A model generated the notes under the pieces. That model did not search any database, was not told where the DNA came from, and saw nothing but the letters and a program-made list of their open reading frames with translations. Shown one piece after another: positions 11,103-22,400 of a stretch of 64,000 nucleotides of DNA. How positions within the stretch are numbered: the stretch's first letter is position 1; each line of letters opens with the position of its first letter. Made by a program: the position numbers and the translations under genes. Origin of the DNA: Agrostemma githago (taxonomy: Eukaryota; Streptophyta; Magnoliopsida; Caryophyllales; Caryophyllaceae); assembly GCA_958450325.1 (NCBI GenBank), contig OY288241.1, forward strand, positions 41,602,278-41,666,277. Reading direction: 5' to 3'.

Positions 11103-11120
11103 TGGCGACTCCGCTGGGGA
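11103..11120 (+). promoter_or_regulatory. Y primer-binding site
   Basis: TGGCGACTCCGCTGGGGA begins three bases after the LTR terminus, the expected location and TGG start of a tRNA-complementary primer site. The tRNA is not identified from sequence alone. Confidence 0.7.
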
Positions 11121-12741
11121 TTGAAAACAAATTTCCAGTGGTGGTCTAACTTGAACGAGATCGGTGAAGCTCGTTTACTAGTTCCTAATTGTGGTCACTA
11201 CAGGTTTTGGTCCTAAAAAACCCACCCTAACCGATATCAGGACCAATCAACCTCTTCGCGGTAAGATCCTTAGGGACACGCGGAGAGATCCTCGATTGAC
11301 TCTCCGGCCGCCTAACGCGTACCTCGCGGGAATAATAAGCGGATAGTTCCGAACGGACGGTATGACACTCGTCTCCCTAGACAATTTGTCAATGCCTAAG
11401 TAAAGACTATTCGTAGGCGGTAGCCTACCCTAACCTACCCGTGTCTGCATCCTGCATGTGTGTATGCCTTCCTAGTTATGTGTAGCGTGTTTGAACAACC
11501 CAAATAAAAAACTAAAAATCTGTATTCAACCACGCCAACATATTCAACCGCACCCAATTCCATTTTCGAAAAATACCTCCTCTTTTCAAAACGACCTTTT
11601 AAACGCCAATACTCCGGTCAAATCGTGATTTCTAAAAAGGGAAAAACATTTTTAGATGCCGTTATCATGGCAAATTTTACACTCACCACTTTCAAAAGAT
11701 TTTTTTTTAGTGCCATCACCTTGGCCAAAGCAAAACCCGTCAACAACGATTACTGATAATACCACCAAAATTCCCGATCAATGGGATCAAGGTACACCAA
11801 ACGGTTATATTTTATTTCAAAAAAAATGTTTTTACACACATACCGTTAATTAACACAACCAAAGCTTCAATTAATGAAGTCAAGGAACTCAAAACGGTTA
11901 CATCCTCAAAACACTCTTCACAACACACCCCCCACCGTTAAATGCTAGTTAATGCAACCGACGAACGTGGGACACTCATTTTAAAAGTTTTTTTTCCTGA
12001 AAAAACCATTCATCACCTAAAGTCCTTGATAAGGATTTAGTCACACATTTGAAACACCATCATTAGACTTCACGCACTACCACGAGCACCACATACAGCG
12101 CGACTATCGAAGTAGCTAATTAATACTAGTCTCAATAAAAGCATCACGTCATCATTTTCAAAACTGGTTCCCCTAAGAACCACGGTCCTTTAAAAAAAAC
12201 CATTTGCTATCACTGGATTTCCGATGCACACATATGGCAACACGCTTTCACGTCACGAACGATGTCATCACTCCATCATTAAACGTTTTTTACAAATCAT
12301 CCTTTTTTTTTAAAAAACAAATTTCCTTTTCTGCAGAATTGGTCGTTTTCAAAAAAAAAAAAACGTATATCAAAATTCTTTGATCCTGAGCCGGGATCGC
12401 GATTAACTTATTACGTCGTACAACCGTGTGATTAACTGTCTGTGTTAGTTACTAGGATCATCTCTACTCGAGGTCTCTCATTTTGGGTCGTCTCATTCCG
12501 AGAAGTTCTCTTTAAAACCTCACCTCCGAGGTTTGTGTCAAATCGTCTCGTTACAGAGACCTAAAACTCAATAGGCTTTTCGCCGAATACATCAAGAGTC
12601 TAAAGCACCTGAGTCCCTAAGCCAATGGTTGCACACACGCGAGTCAAGGGTTTCATTACCGCGTCGCTCAGTCACGAGCATTCCTCGAGTCCTTAAATTG
12701 TCCGGTAGACCCATTCTCATTAATATTACCTTTTCATAGTC
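11121..12741. other. Y 5' leader
   Basis: Non-coding 1.6 kb between primer site and gag, rich in homopolymer A/T runs. No structured element or ORF is supported. Confidence 0.5.
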
Positions 12742-14216
12742 ATGTCAGGAGATTCAAGCGTAGACACAAGTAACCATAGCGGGAACGACGCCGAACAATC
12801 CGCGGATAACACCATAGAAACCCTAACCAACCTGATCCGAGACTTACAGGCCACCATCATTACCGTGAACGCATCCGTAAACAGCATAGACTCTCGTCTG
12901 GGCCACTTGGAAGATAGGGTGTCAGATGAACACCAAAACCGGGTCCTCACGATGTCCTTTTCAATTCCACTCCGCTGGGCGGAGCACCGGTCGGTGTCGT
13001 CTCTATTGACCCCGTTACCTCACCTCAAGACGACACCCTACAATCCGCCATGAATCGCATAGATTTCCTCGAAAGCCAAATGCGCCTAAACCAGGGAAAC
13101 AATGTCCACCTCGAGAACCATAGAAAATTTGAAATGGTGAACGACCAATTACCCGAGAACTTTTCCTTAGCTGACATACCAAAGTTCCAACGGACCGAGG
13201 ATCCCCTCAATCACATTCGGGCCTTTAAGGATTACATGGCCATTAAGGGGGTCAAGCCAAGCCTCTTCACTAGGATATTCCCTTCATCCTTAGGAGACAC
13301 ACCGCGATCGTGGTTTTATTCGCTCGATCCCAAAAAGATATCCACTTGGGACGATATCTCCATAGAATTTGCAAAACAATACGCGGATAATTCCGAGACA
13401 CAAGTCACCATTAGAAGCCTTGATGTTCTCTCTCATAATGAGAAGGAAGGATTTTTAGAATTTCTGACCAGGTGGAGAAAGGTCAGCACTCAACTAATAA
13501 ACCGTCCGGATGAAGCCACCTTAGTAGAAATGTTCGTCAATAACCTTAGACCCGCTTACGCCTCTCACCTTAGATACCAAAACATCCATACCTTCAAGGA
13601 ACTATCCATCTTAGGAATTCGTCTAGAGGACGATATGAAAAAGGGAATATTCTCCAAGATAATAGGGAAAGGCTATCAGGGACCAACCACTTCCACGGGA
13701 ACCCGGTCATATGGAACATCCGGAAATAACAAAGTCTAGGAAGTATACCTTGTTGAACCAACTGCTAGAGGGAGGACGAATTCTACTCCTAGGACATTTT
13801 CCAAGCTAGGCATCACATACACCAAAGCCTTAAAAAGACTAACCGAGCATGGAAAGCTCGAGCCAAGAGGTCCCACTACAGACCCACCCACAAACAAGAG
13901 ATCAAAGGCATGGGATGCTAATAAGTATTGTCACTTCTTCCATGGCGAAGGCCACGATACCGAATCTTGTTTTCGGCTCAAGCATACCATACAAAATATG
14001 ATAGAAAATGGGACTATCCCTCTCCCTCCACCAGAAAAACCTAACAATACCACAAACCCCTTTAGTATTCACGCAGTTTTCGACGACGCCATCAATTGTT
14101 CCCACCTCGACCTTATAGAGGAGAATGTCCTAAATATCGAGGAAGATCCCGGCAACGCACGGGCGTCCGCCAAGATGAGTAAATTTGTGTCTGAGTCAGA
14201 GTCTAGTTCGTCTTAG
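12742..14216 (+). pseudogene. Y gag (capsid/nucleocapsid), disrupted
   Basis: Gag of Ty3/gypsy type. The N-terminal part (12742 on) has a Ser/Thr/Asp-rich start and a heptad-like helix. A frameshift near 12945-12960 moves to the frame of 13050-13739, which holds a Retrotrans_gag (PF03732)-like domain with motifs PKFQRTEDPLNHIRAFKDYM and TPRSWFYSLDP. A TAG at 13737-13739 interrupts the frame, which then continues to 14216. This last part contains a CHHC-type knuckle, YCHFFHGEGHDTESC, and ends in an acidic poly-Ser tail. The stop at 14216 is not followed by protease or RT. Two lesions make this copy inactive. Confidence 0.8.
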
Positions 14217-15628
14217 GGCCTAGACCTAATAGTATAACAAATGTCTTTTGTTTTTACATCAAGTCAGGAGGTGCGAGGGGATCTGTCCTCCACCTCCCCT
14301 GAAAACAATATCTCGGGCGCATAGCCCGCTTATTACTATCAATTAAAAGAAAATCACTTTTCTTCTTTACAATGCTCCTCGACAATTATTAGTATTCATG
14401 CATCTCGATAATCACTTTTCTTCTTTAAAAAGAAAACGAGGTATGTTATATTACTATCAAGTATATCTTGACAATGCACCTTCTTGCTTACGACTTTATG
14501 CTATGCAATTTATCGATAACAACCAAACATACCTCGAAACAACGAGGAGTTACAAGAACTGAGATCTCGTGCTCTTTTTTTATCTATTTCATGTCTGGTA
14601 TAGCAAGCCACAAACTATCCCCTAGAACGAGCATTCCTGAATCCTATGACAAATCTAGATAGTCTTTTAGCTTGTGATCAAAGACGGAAGGTAAACCCAT
14701 TTCCCACAATAAATATCCCTCAAATAAAGACCGACCAACTCCTACCATAGGAGCTAGTCCGACAAAAAGAAAAAGAAGTCTGAAATGGCCAAAAGAAGCC
14801 AAAGAAAAAATGAAACCAAGGCCAAACTAAACTGGCCCAATTCAATGATCAAGACCAGAATCAAAGATCAAAATAAAACCCCCATTCATTCAACTCGACT
14901 TTAAGTGCAAAGTCCGACCAAAAAGTAAAAAAAAAACAGAGAAAGAGAAAGAAAAAAAAAAGAAAAAAAATGAACAGACAAGTTAACTGGCACCCAAATA
15001 CTAGCCTCCCTGCATTTCAACCCTTAAGACCTTCCCGAGACGCTTGTTACGAGACAGTCTGGAATTTTGAGGATTCAAGCTCAATAGAATAACCCCAACC
15101 GTTAGGGTCAGACATGGAAATCAGATCCCACGTAATTTACAACCCACCCGATTGAAGTCTGAGTCGTTTTTACTCGGCTCCCCCTTTCCTACCACATTAC
15201 AAAACCTTAGCCCATAGTCCCAACTCCACAAAAATCAAACTCTAGATTTTGATCTATCGAAACCACTTACTACCTAGCTCCACATTCCAAAAACTATCCA
15301 AGCCAGTCCCCCTGACCCAAACACATATCTCGGAAATTGTCACTATCAAGAGGTCACACCCAATCACTCTGCCTTAGTTCTTTAATTAGAGAGGATACAC
15401 TCTAAATATTTCACATCGATAATTGGCATAACGAGTCTAAAGCAAAATCCCTCACATCTATATGAACTACGAACATGGTTTGATTCCGTCTAAACGCGGA
15501 TACGTAGGCAACCCTTTCAAGGGTACAACCAACCAAACGACAAAATCTATTACTCGATCAACATGCAAACCAGAACTTTTTTCCACGCTCTGGTTAATGA
15601 GTGATTCCAATGACAAATCACAAACGAC
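14217..15628. other. Y internal non-coding region
   Basis: AT-rich, with purine-rich stretches (for example 14936-14970). No sense ORF with domain features is seen, and no pol relic is recognised where pol would be expected. Confidence 0.5.
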
Positions 15629-15893
15629 GAGCCGAGGACGGAGTGAAAACCCGAAAGGGCGCTCCGAGCAAAATGAAGAAACGAGTTGTGAGCCGTTGTA
15701 AAAAAAAATATAATTAAAAAACATAAAAATAATTACGAGCCGAGAACGGACTGAAAACCCAAAAGGGCGCTCCGGGCAAAATGAAGAATCGAGTTGCGAG
15801 CCGTAAAAAAAAAGAATAAAAGGTGAGCCGAGGACGGTGTAAAAACCCGAAAGAGCGCTCCGGGCAAAATGAAGAATTGAGTTGCGAGCCACC
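15629..15893 (+). repeat. Three imperfect tandem units with a core of about 70 bp
   Basis: Units begin GAGCCGAG at 15629, 15737 and 15825. The core runs through AAAACCCGAAAGGGCGCTCC and AAATGAAGAA to a closing CGAG(T)TG.GAGCC and is separated by A-rich linkers of different length. The ORF readings over it are incidental. Confidence 0.8.
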
Positions 15894-16417
15894 ACAAAAA
15901 TGGAAAACAAAATTAAAAAAATGTACTTCTCATTAATGCAAAATCAATTAAATCAAGCCTTTGTCGAGGCCCTTTACATCGAACATCCAAAATTCGTCTA
16001 CCCCGGGAAACGATAATGTGTCAAGTAAAACCCCACAAAAACTAGTACTAATATGCCACATAATATCAATTAATTCAACACAGTACTAAACGGTTGGGCT
16101 CTACCGGTCCAACTCTTCCTTTCCCTCGCCATTTGGGTGTGCTTGCTCGGGTCTCCCACCATCGACCTCTCTGAACACAAGCTTCCAACACCCTAGCCAA
16201 AGACGAGTCCAGCCAATCCCACTTTCCCTCATCACTCACATTTTCAAAATGGGTCTTGTCGGTCTCGGCCCGTTTAGATGAACTGACGAATACTAGGATC
16301 GGTAACGCCGTCTTCGGTCGGGCGCTTAGCGACAGTAGCCCGCATAGCTTCCTTATTCTGTAGTACAGTCATCTCCATAATCCTTAACCTTTTTCTCACA
16401 CTTGACAACCCCGGACG

Positions 16418-16867
16418 TCAGGAACGACCTCCTGAACTCACTAAACCCCTTTCGAAAAGCCGAAATGACCGCGCAAGAATGACAGGTCCACGCGGACAAT
16501 AAATTACGTCTATTGGGTCCACCAGACTTAGACGTTTTTTTATTTTCTTTTTAGGGGGATATGCTACCCCACCTAGGCGTGTCGTAGCCCCGAATGACAT
16601 TGCCAATTCGCGTCTGTAGCCCAGCACGACATTGTTACTAAGATATAAAAAGTGGTCTAACTTTTTTTTTTCAAAAGTGGTCTAACTTAACACCGAACAC
16701 GCACTCGGTCGATACACCTTAGCTGCAAAGCACTCTTTACGCTTTTGTACCTCTTGAGTCAAACATTTTAATTGACGTACCACTTGATCCAACTCCCGGC
16801 TCAAACTAACACGTTTCAAAATGTTCAGAAAGAAAACCGTTTTCGTACTCTCACGCAACCCTAACAC
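16418..16867 (-). pseudogene. Second antisense ORF of family Y, broken
   Basis: Two minus-strand readings (16682-16867 with LSRELDQV; 16418-16627 with ATTRLGGVAYPPKKKIKK) together match the intact 118-codon ORF at 7805-8161. They are in different frames, so this copy is disrupted. It lies downstream of the spliced antisense gene on the same strand. Confidence 0.5.
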
Positions 16868-17048
16868 GTTTAAAACATCCTAAACTAAGATTAAATCGCA
16901 AATAAAATGAACGCGAAGTGATTACTTGTCAATCTAGGTAAATAATTCACCAAACGAAAACACAAGGGTAATCCAACTAATTCAAATACTAAAAATCTCA
17001 AGAAAATATACAAAACATACAAAGTCATACACAAATCGGGTTTACAAA

Positions 17049-18094
17049 CTAGGGAAAACCTCTAGAAGCTACGCCTATAGCTATCACAAACACACCGATG
17101 TTCTCATCCAAACCTAAGTCCTCTAAAGCAAAGGTAGGAGACTCGCTACCGACCATTCCCGACAACAAGTCTAGGGTAACCGTCTCGGGAACTTCTCCAA
17201 CCTCCCCAGTAGCACCCGTAGCACGACCCATAGCCTTAGCCTCAGCCTCTCTCTCCCTCTCAACCCGATGACTAGCTTCACCTTGTGTGGAGGTCTTGCC
17301 CTGAGACCAAGCCAGCCGCTCCTTAAGTTGAGCAATCTCGTCGGCCCGAGATTGCAGGAGCTGTCGTGCCTCAACCGCTTCCGCCTCAAGCTTGGTCACC
17401 CAAGTCTCCAACTGTCCCACCGTATCGGAAATGTCCTGCAAATATAACTCGCACTTTAGGAAAACACATAAACAATCTAGGAGCCAACCCTAGGTACACG
17501 CACTTACAGATTGAGGTTCCGAAGTGTCACGGGCGACCCTCGAGGCATAGACCCTGAAGCAGTTGGCAGCCTGCCACAACCGCTGATGGCAAGCCGACAA
17601 AACCAAAAAGGTGAAACCACGCAAGTTAGCCAAACAAAACCTAACCCTTAGAATCCAAAACAAAAACCGAAACTTACCCGGTATACCCAGTCACGCCACT
17701 CCATCCCAGCCTCCATCTTCTCAGTGGAACACGGAGAAAGATGCTATGTAAAGGTTACCCCGGCCACATCGACCTTGAGCAGTGTCAAAGGGAAGTCTGG
17801 GGGCTGAACAGCATCAGCCGAGTCGGCCAGCTAAAAGGAAAGCGAACCGTTGAAAATGAAAGCAAACACTGGCCCATACGACAAAGCAAACAGTAAAACC
17901 AAAACTGACACTTCAATAATCCTAAACCTTGGCGGCTACTAAATAAAACAAACTGTAAGAACGAAACTTACATCTGCAAGGCGCAGCTATTTCACCAGCA
18001 CATTCTCCGAGGAGTACTGACTCATCGTGCTCATAGCCTGAGTCAACCTCCATTCAATCCCCGCCGGAAACCTAACCGGACGAGCACGCACCGT
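17049..18094 (-). pseudogene. Antisense spliced gene of family Y, at least four exons
   Basis: Minus-strand exons complement(17972..18094), (17678..17830), (17508..17582) and (17049..17435) are 123, 153, 75 and 387 nt, all multiples of three, so the three introns are all phase 0. Donors are GTAAGT in each case; acceptors are TTTTAG, CATCAG and TTGCAG. The predicted protein has WRLTQAM and EWRDWVYRLWQAANCFRVYA, a heptad coiled coil in the last exon, and ends SPTFALEDLGLD. Each of the first two exons holds one TAG, so this copy is not functional. Upstream exons may exist but were not resolved. It may be the C-terminal part of a plant mobile-domain-type protein; identity is not established. Confidence 0.65.
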
Positions 18095-18524
18095 CTTAGA
18101 TACCAAACGAGGAAATTAGAAGTAAATTCAAACCCGTAAAGCAAGCCTTAAAACCTCCTCTGGTCGAAATCGATCCCCAGCAATAAACGAACACGAGAAC
18201 CACGATTAATAAGAATGTTCGCGCTTGACCGCGTGATAAAACGAACAAAAAAAATCTACAATACCAAAGCACTCGAAGCAATCTGTTAGTCTAAAACATG
18301 CCCCAAAGCACCGGAAGCAATCTGTTATCCTAGCAAGTCCCTGAGCACTCAATTTACATCCCAGGGGGATTATTATTTTAGCACATTCCCGAAATAATTC
18401 ACTAAGCAAATGCAAGCCCAAGAACTAATGCAAACACCATTATGCACTCGTTAAGAGCATACACATCAACACTAGTAATTTGAAGCCAAAACAATCACTA
18501 AATCCAAAGAACCACTCATCAACA

Positions 18525-18965
18525 GACCAAGGAAAGTCAAAATCTTTCCCGAAGAAAGCAATAGACCAGGGCTAGTCAGAAACTTTCGCGAAGAAAGCAA
18601 TAGACCAGGGTTAGTTAGAATCTTTCCCGAAGAAACCAATAGACCAGGGTTAGTCAGAATCTTTCCCGAGGAAAGCAATAGACAAGGGTTAGTCAGAAAC
18701 TTTCCCGAAGAAAGCAATAGACCAGGGTTAGTCAAAAACTTTCCCGAAGAAAACAATAGACTAGGGTTAGTTAGAAATTTTCCCGAAGAAAATAACAGAC
18801 CGGGGATAGTCAGAAAATTTCCCGAAGAAAACAATAGACCAGGGATAGTCAGAAACTTTCACGAAGAAAACAATAGACCAAGGTTAGTCAGAAACTTTCC
18901 CAAAGAAAGCAATAGACCAAGGATAGTCAGAAACTATCCCAAAGAAAGCAGAAATCCAGGAATGG
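18525..18965 (+). repeat. 39-bp minisatellite (about 11 units)
   Basis: Unit pattern TCAGAAACTTTCCCGAAGAA followed by AGCAATAGACCAGGGTTAG, with substitutions between units. The length is a multiple of three, so an open minus-strand reading with a 13-residue period appears, but it has no other gene features. Confidence 0.9.
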
Positions 18966-19000
18966 ATGAGATTTTATTCCGAAGAAAATAATACTAAAAT

Positions 19001-19140
19001 CTAACGCAGCCACCCGAGAGTGATAAGTCTAACGCAGCCACCCGGGAGGGATAAATCTAACGCAGCCACCCGAGAGAGATAAATCTAATGCAGCCACCCG
19101 GGAGGGATAAATCTAAACTAATGCAGCCACCCACAAGGGA
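19001..19140 (+). repeat. 28-bp minisatellite (five units)
   Basis: Unit CTAACGCAGCCACCCG followed by AGAG.GATAAAT; the fifth unit is degenerate (extra CTAAA, then CCCACAAGGGATTAAAT). It lies shortly before the Y polypurine tract. Confidence 0.85.
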
Positions 19141-19401
19141 TTAAATGAAAACTAAGACACCAATAAATACCTAAGCAAAAAGTCTGAAACTACTAAAACA
19201 ACAAACCCAGAACGAGATGACAAGCATCGCCCCGAGCTAAAGCAAGCAACCGCAAGCGAAGACGTCAGGTAAAGCCTTGGCTGGCAAGCCTCAACACGTA
19301 GTCCAACGGACTTAAAAGGACCCGACCGGACAGCCACCAGACCGTAATCCTCGATTGACCTGGGTGGCTATACTTTGACTTTCGCCTTATCCAAGCCTCA
19401 G

Positions 19402-19417
19402 TCAAAGTGGGGGCTTC
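19402..19417 (+). promoter_or_regulatory. Y polypurine tract
   Basis: TCAAAGTGGGGGCTTC directly abuts the TGTAGACACCC start of the 3' LTR, the position of the plus-strand primer. Confidence 0.65.
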
Positions 19418-22400
19418 TGTAGACACCCAGATTTGGACCTGGTGGCTGTCGAAGTGCCCAACAAACACCCAATGACGATAGAACTGCAATGCGACGCGGG
19501 TTCGCGATGTTGTAGATAGTTTTTCTATAGAACGGATCAAATAAATTACTCGGAAAAATTAAACTAACATCTTGGCAGCCTTAGTCGTGTCGTTACGGTC
19601 GCATAGATACTAATTAGAGTCAATTCTGACACCGGGACCCCGAGTCTGTCCCGAAACTCGAATCGAGTTAGCACCGCACCAAGCGAACCCCGGTATGCAC
19701 ACCCGAGGCCCACTAAACACCACGGCGCTAGGTCAAAACCGGGGAAGACTTAATCCCCAAGCTTCGTATTATACACCCACCTCTCGGTTTTGGAAAGTAT
19801 CAAAATCGTATCTTCAAAATTCCAACCGCCTCACCTCACTCGTCTTAGAATCCCTGCGCCTAAGCCCAGGCCCCTAAGTCTTGGTGTGCCTTAACTCAGG
19901 CGTCCATATGGGCAATGAGGGGCGAAAACACTTATAAATACCCCCCTTTGCCTAATTCATTTGACATCTCAACTCTTCTCTTCTCCCTCCACGTTCTCGC
20001 TAAGTTTAATCCCCTAGAAAAATCTAACGCGATACCGTGGCGGAAACACTGTAGAGTCGGGATTATAACACGCTGTAACTATGATTAGATAAAAATTTAA
20101 ATGGTTAAGTCAAACATTAGGCCTTAAATAAATTGGCCCAAAATGAAAACATTCCACAAAGGGGGTTTAACAATCCATAATACAAAATTATTAAAATTAA
20201 TCGAGCAGGGATCATGTCTGCCCGCTAGCCCACACCCGGAAACATGCATACCTGTCATGTTAAAAACATAATAGCCACAATCAGTGAGGAGCAACGTCAA
20301 CGTTCTCCCAGCCGTATAACAGGATTTTAAAATAGTAATTACTAATATAGGAAAAATACTAAAAATGGAAAATAGTAAAACAGCATATTAAAATAAGCTT
20401 TCAGCGCCAAAACCAAAATATTAAAATGGTTTCCGAAGAAACATAAAAATATTTGCCAACCTGTAAACCAATTTATATCGATAACAAATAAAATAGTCAA
20501 AATGGCGTTATGGATAGGATTAATGTAGAATCTAGACTTTCACTAGAATAATACTAGAAACTAGCTTCGAGAACTGTAGACTTAACTCATAACAGAATCC
20601 AGTCTCTAGCTAGGCAACTCAACTATAACAGGACTGCGTGCAGCGAGGTCCTGGTTTAAGTAGTGCATACCCCTCCTATACAACAAATATGTCTAGTTCA
20701 GCTGACGGCGACTAACACGATGCGATATCTAGCTTAAGGTCAAAACATACACTCTCCTGGGCGAAACTACGCCCAGTTCAACGACCAAATGTGTCCCAAA
20801 TAGACACAGCGGCTTTATAGCTGATGGCAAAAACGTACATCCCAGACTATATTACTCTAAACCCACACTTGTCCTTATTCCATAACTCCAAAACAAGCCA
20901 TTATCGATATTCAAAAGATATAATCATTATAAACAATATGAGGATAAAAGAAGTAAACATTTATATTCTAAAAGAGGGAACTTTCTATTTTAGGAAACTT
21001 CTATTTTTAGAAACTTTACTAAAATAGCATTATATCAAAATAATGAAAATATTAGTTCATACTAATACCACAATTTTAGTAAACGATATAGATTTATAAA
21101 ACTAATACTTTCGGCCTTAACGATATTAATTACCAAAGTGAACATTTAAATTTTATGAAATTATTAAAATATCGTATAAGCGTTATAAAATGATTAAAAA
21201 TGTGTTAAACATTTTAATATTACTAATTAGGGTGTTTTCAAAAGTTATAAAGCTAAAATTCCCTAATTATTATTAGTTTCGACAATAAAATTATAAATAG
21301 GATTTTACGGCAAATATCAAATTAAATATTTGAACGTCTTTATTTAATTAAATCAACAAATATATTTAGAGTATGTTAAGGGATGATTTAACTCTTAAAG
21401 TTTCAGATTTAAATACCATCAAAATTGTTGGAAAAATAATTCTTTTAGGTAAGACGAAGCATTTTAACGATAAATCACAATTTGTCCGAAAATCAATACT
21501 TATTAATTAAAGACTTTAATAAATAGTACAAAAATTACGTAAAATATTTAAAATATGTTTATGGACATTCTGTCCAGAAAAGAAAATTTTACAGAATCCT
21601 AAAACTCGGTTTTTAAAGCGTTTTCTCGTTAACCGTCCAATCTCGACAATAACGATTAATAAAAATAGTAATTACAAAATGATTTAAGTATTAATGTCTA
21701 AAAATTTCTTATTGAACCCAAAAATCATCATTTTCCAGAATATACTAATTTTCCAGATTTTCCAAAGTTTCGGATTTACCAACTTCCGTCAAAACCGTCT
21801 TTAAAACCCGTTTTCACAATTAACGATTCCATTAATAAAACTTATCGTTCCTAACATTTATTAAGGCACTAAAAATCATAAAATTACATTTTAATATGAA
21901 ATCATCATAATCATAATTTTTTCAGATTTAAACCAAAGACCAGAAATCGAGAATTTAAACGACAAACACGGTTTTAACGATAAACGATGATTTAAAGCGA
22001 TTAATTAATTTATCCACTTAAAAATTCCGAAAAATTATGAAAACATTCAGAAAATTCTATTTCACCAGAAAGTTTCACCACGTCAAAAATCAGATTAAAA
22101 TAAAATGTTTAGGTACTAGAATTAAAAATCGGCTTTTAATCGTTTTTGTCCGACAACGGAAATAATTCAATAATCGATATCAAAAATATCAGAAAAATAC
22201 TAAATTATTAAAAATCATCAAAAACAACATTTTTCCAGAATATAAACATATATTACATGTTTAGGCCGAATATTACGATTTTACAAATTAAAGTAACAAT
22301 TTAATCGTTAATCTCGTAAAAGCGATAAAAAATATCGAAACATGCAAATTTTCAACTTTTAAAAATTTTTCAGATTATATGACATACATATATTGCCAAA

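Noticed and set aside
16418..16627. Host nuclear protein from the PKKKIKK basic motif
   Set aside because: The same segment recurs in the Y fragment at 8090-8161, so it belongs to the repeat family; a short basic tail alone is not evidence of a host gene.
18472..18834. Minus-strand ORF with 13-residue repeats (SSGKFLTNPGLLF)
   Set aside because: Produced by the 39-bp minisatellite; no start context, splice signals or non-repeat coding part.
18525..19140. CRISPR-like regularly spaced repeats
   Set aside because: Units are contiguous without unique spacers, and the DNA is clearly plant nuclear.
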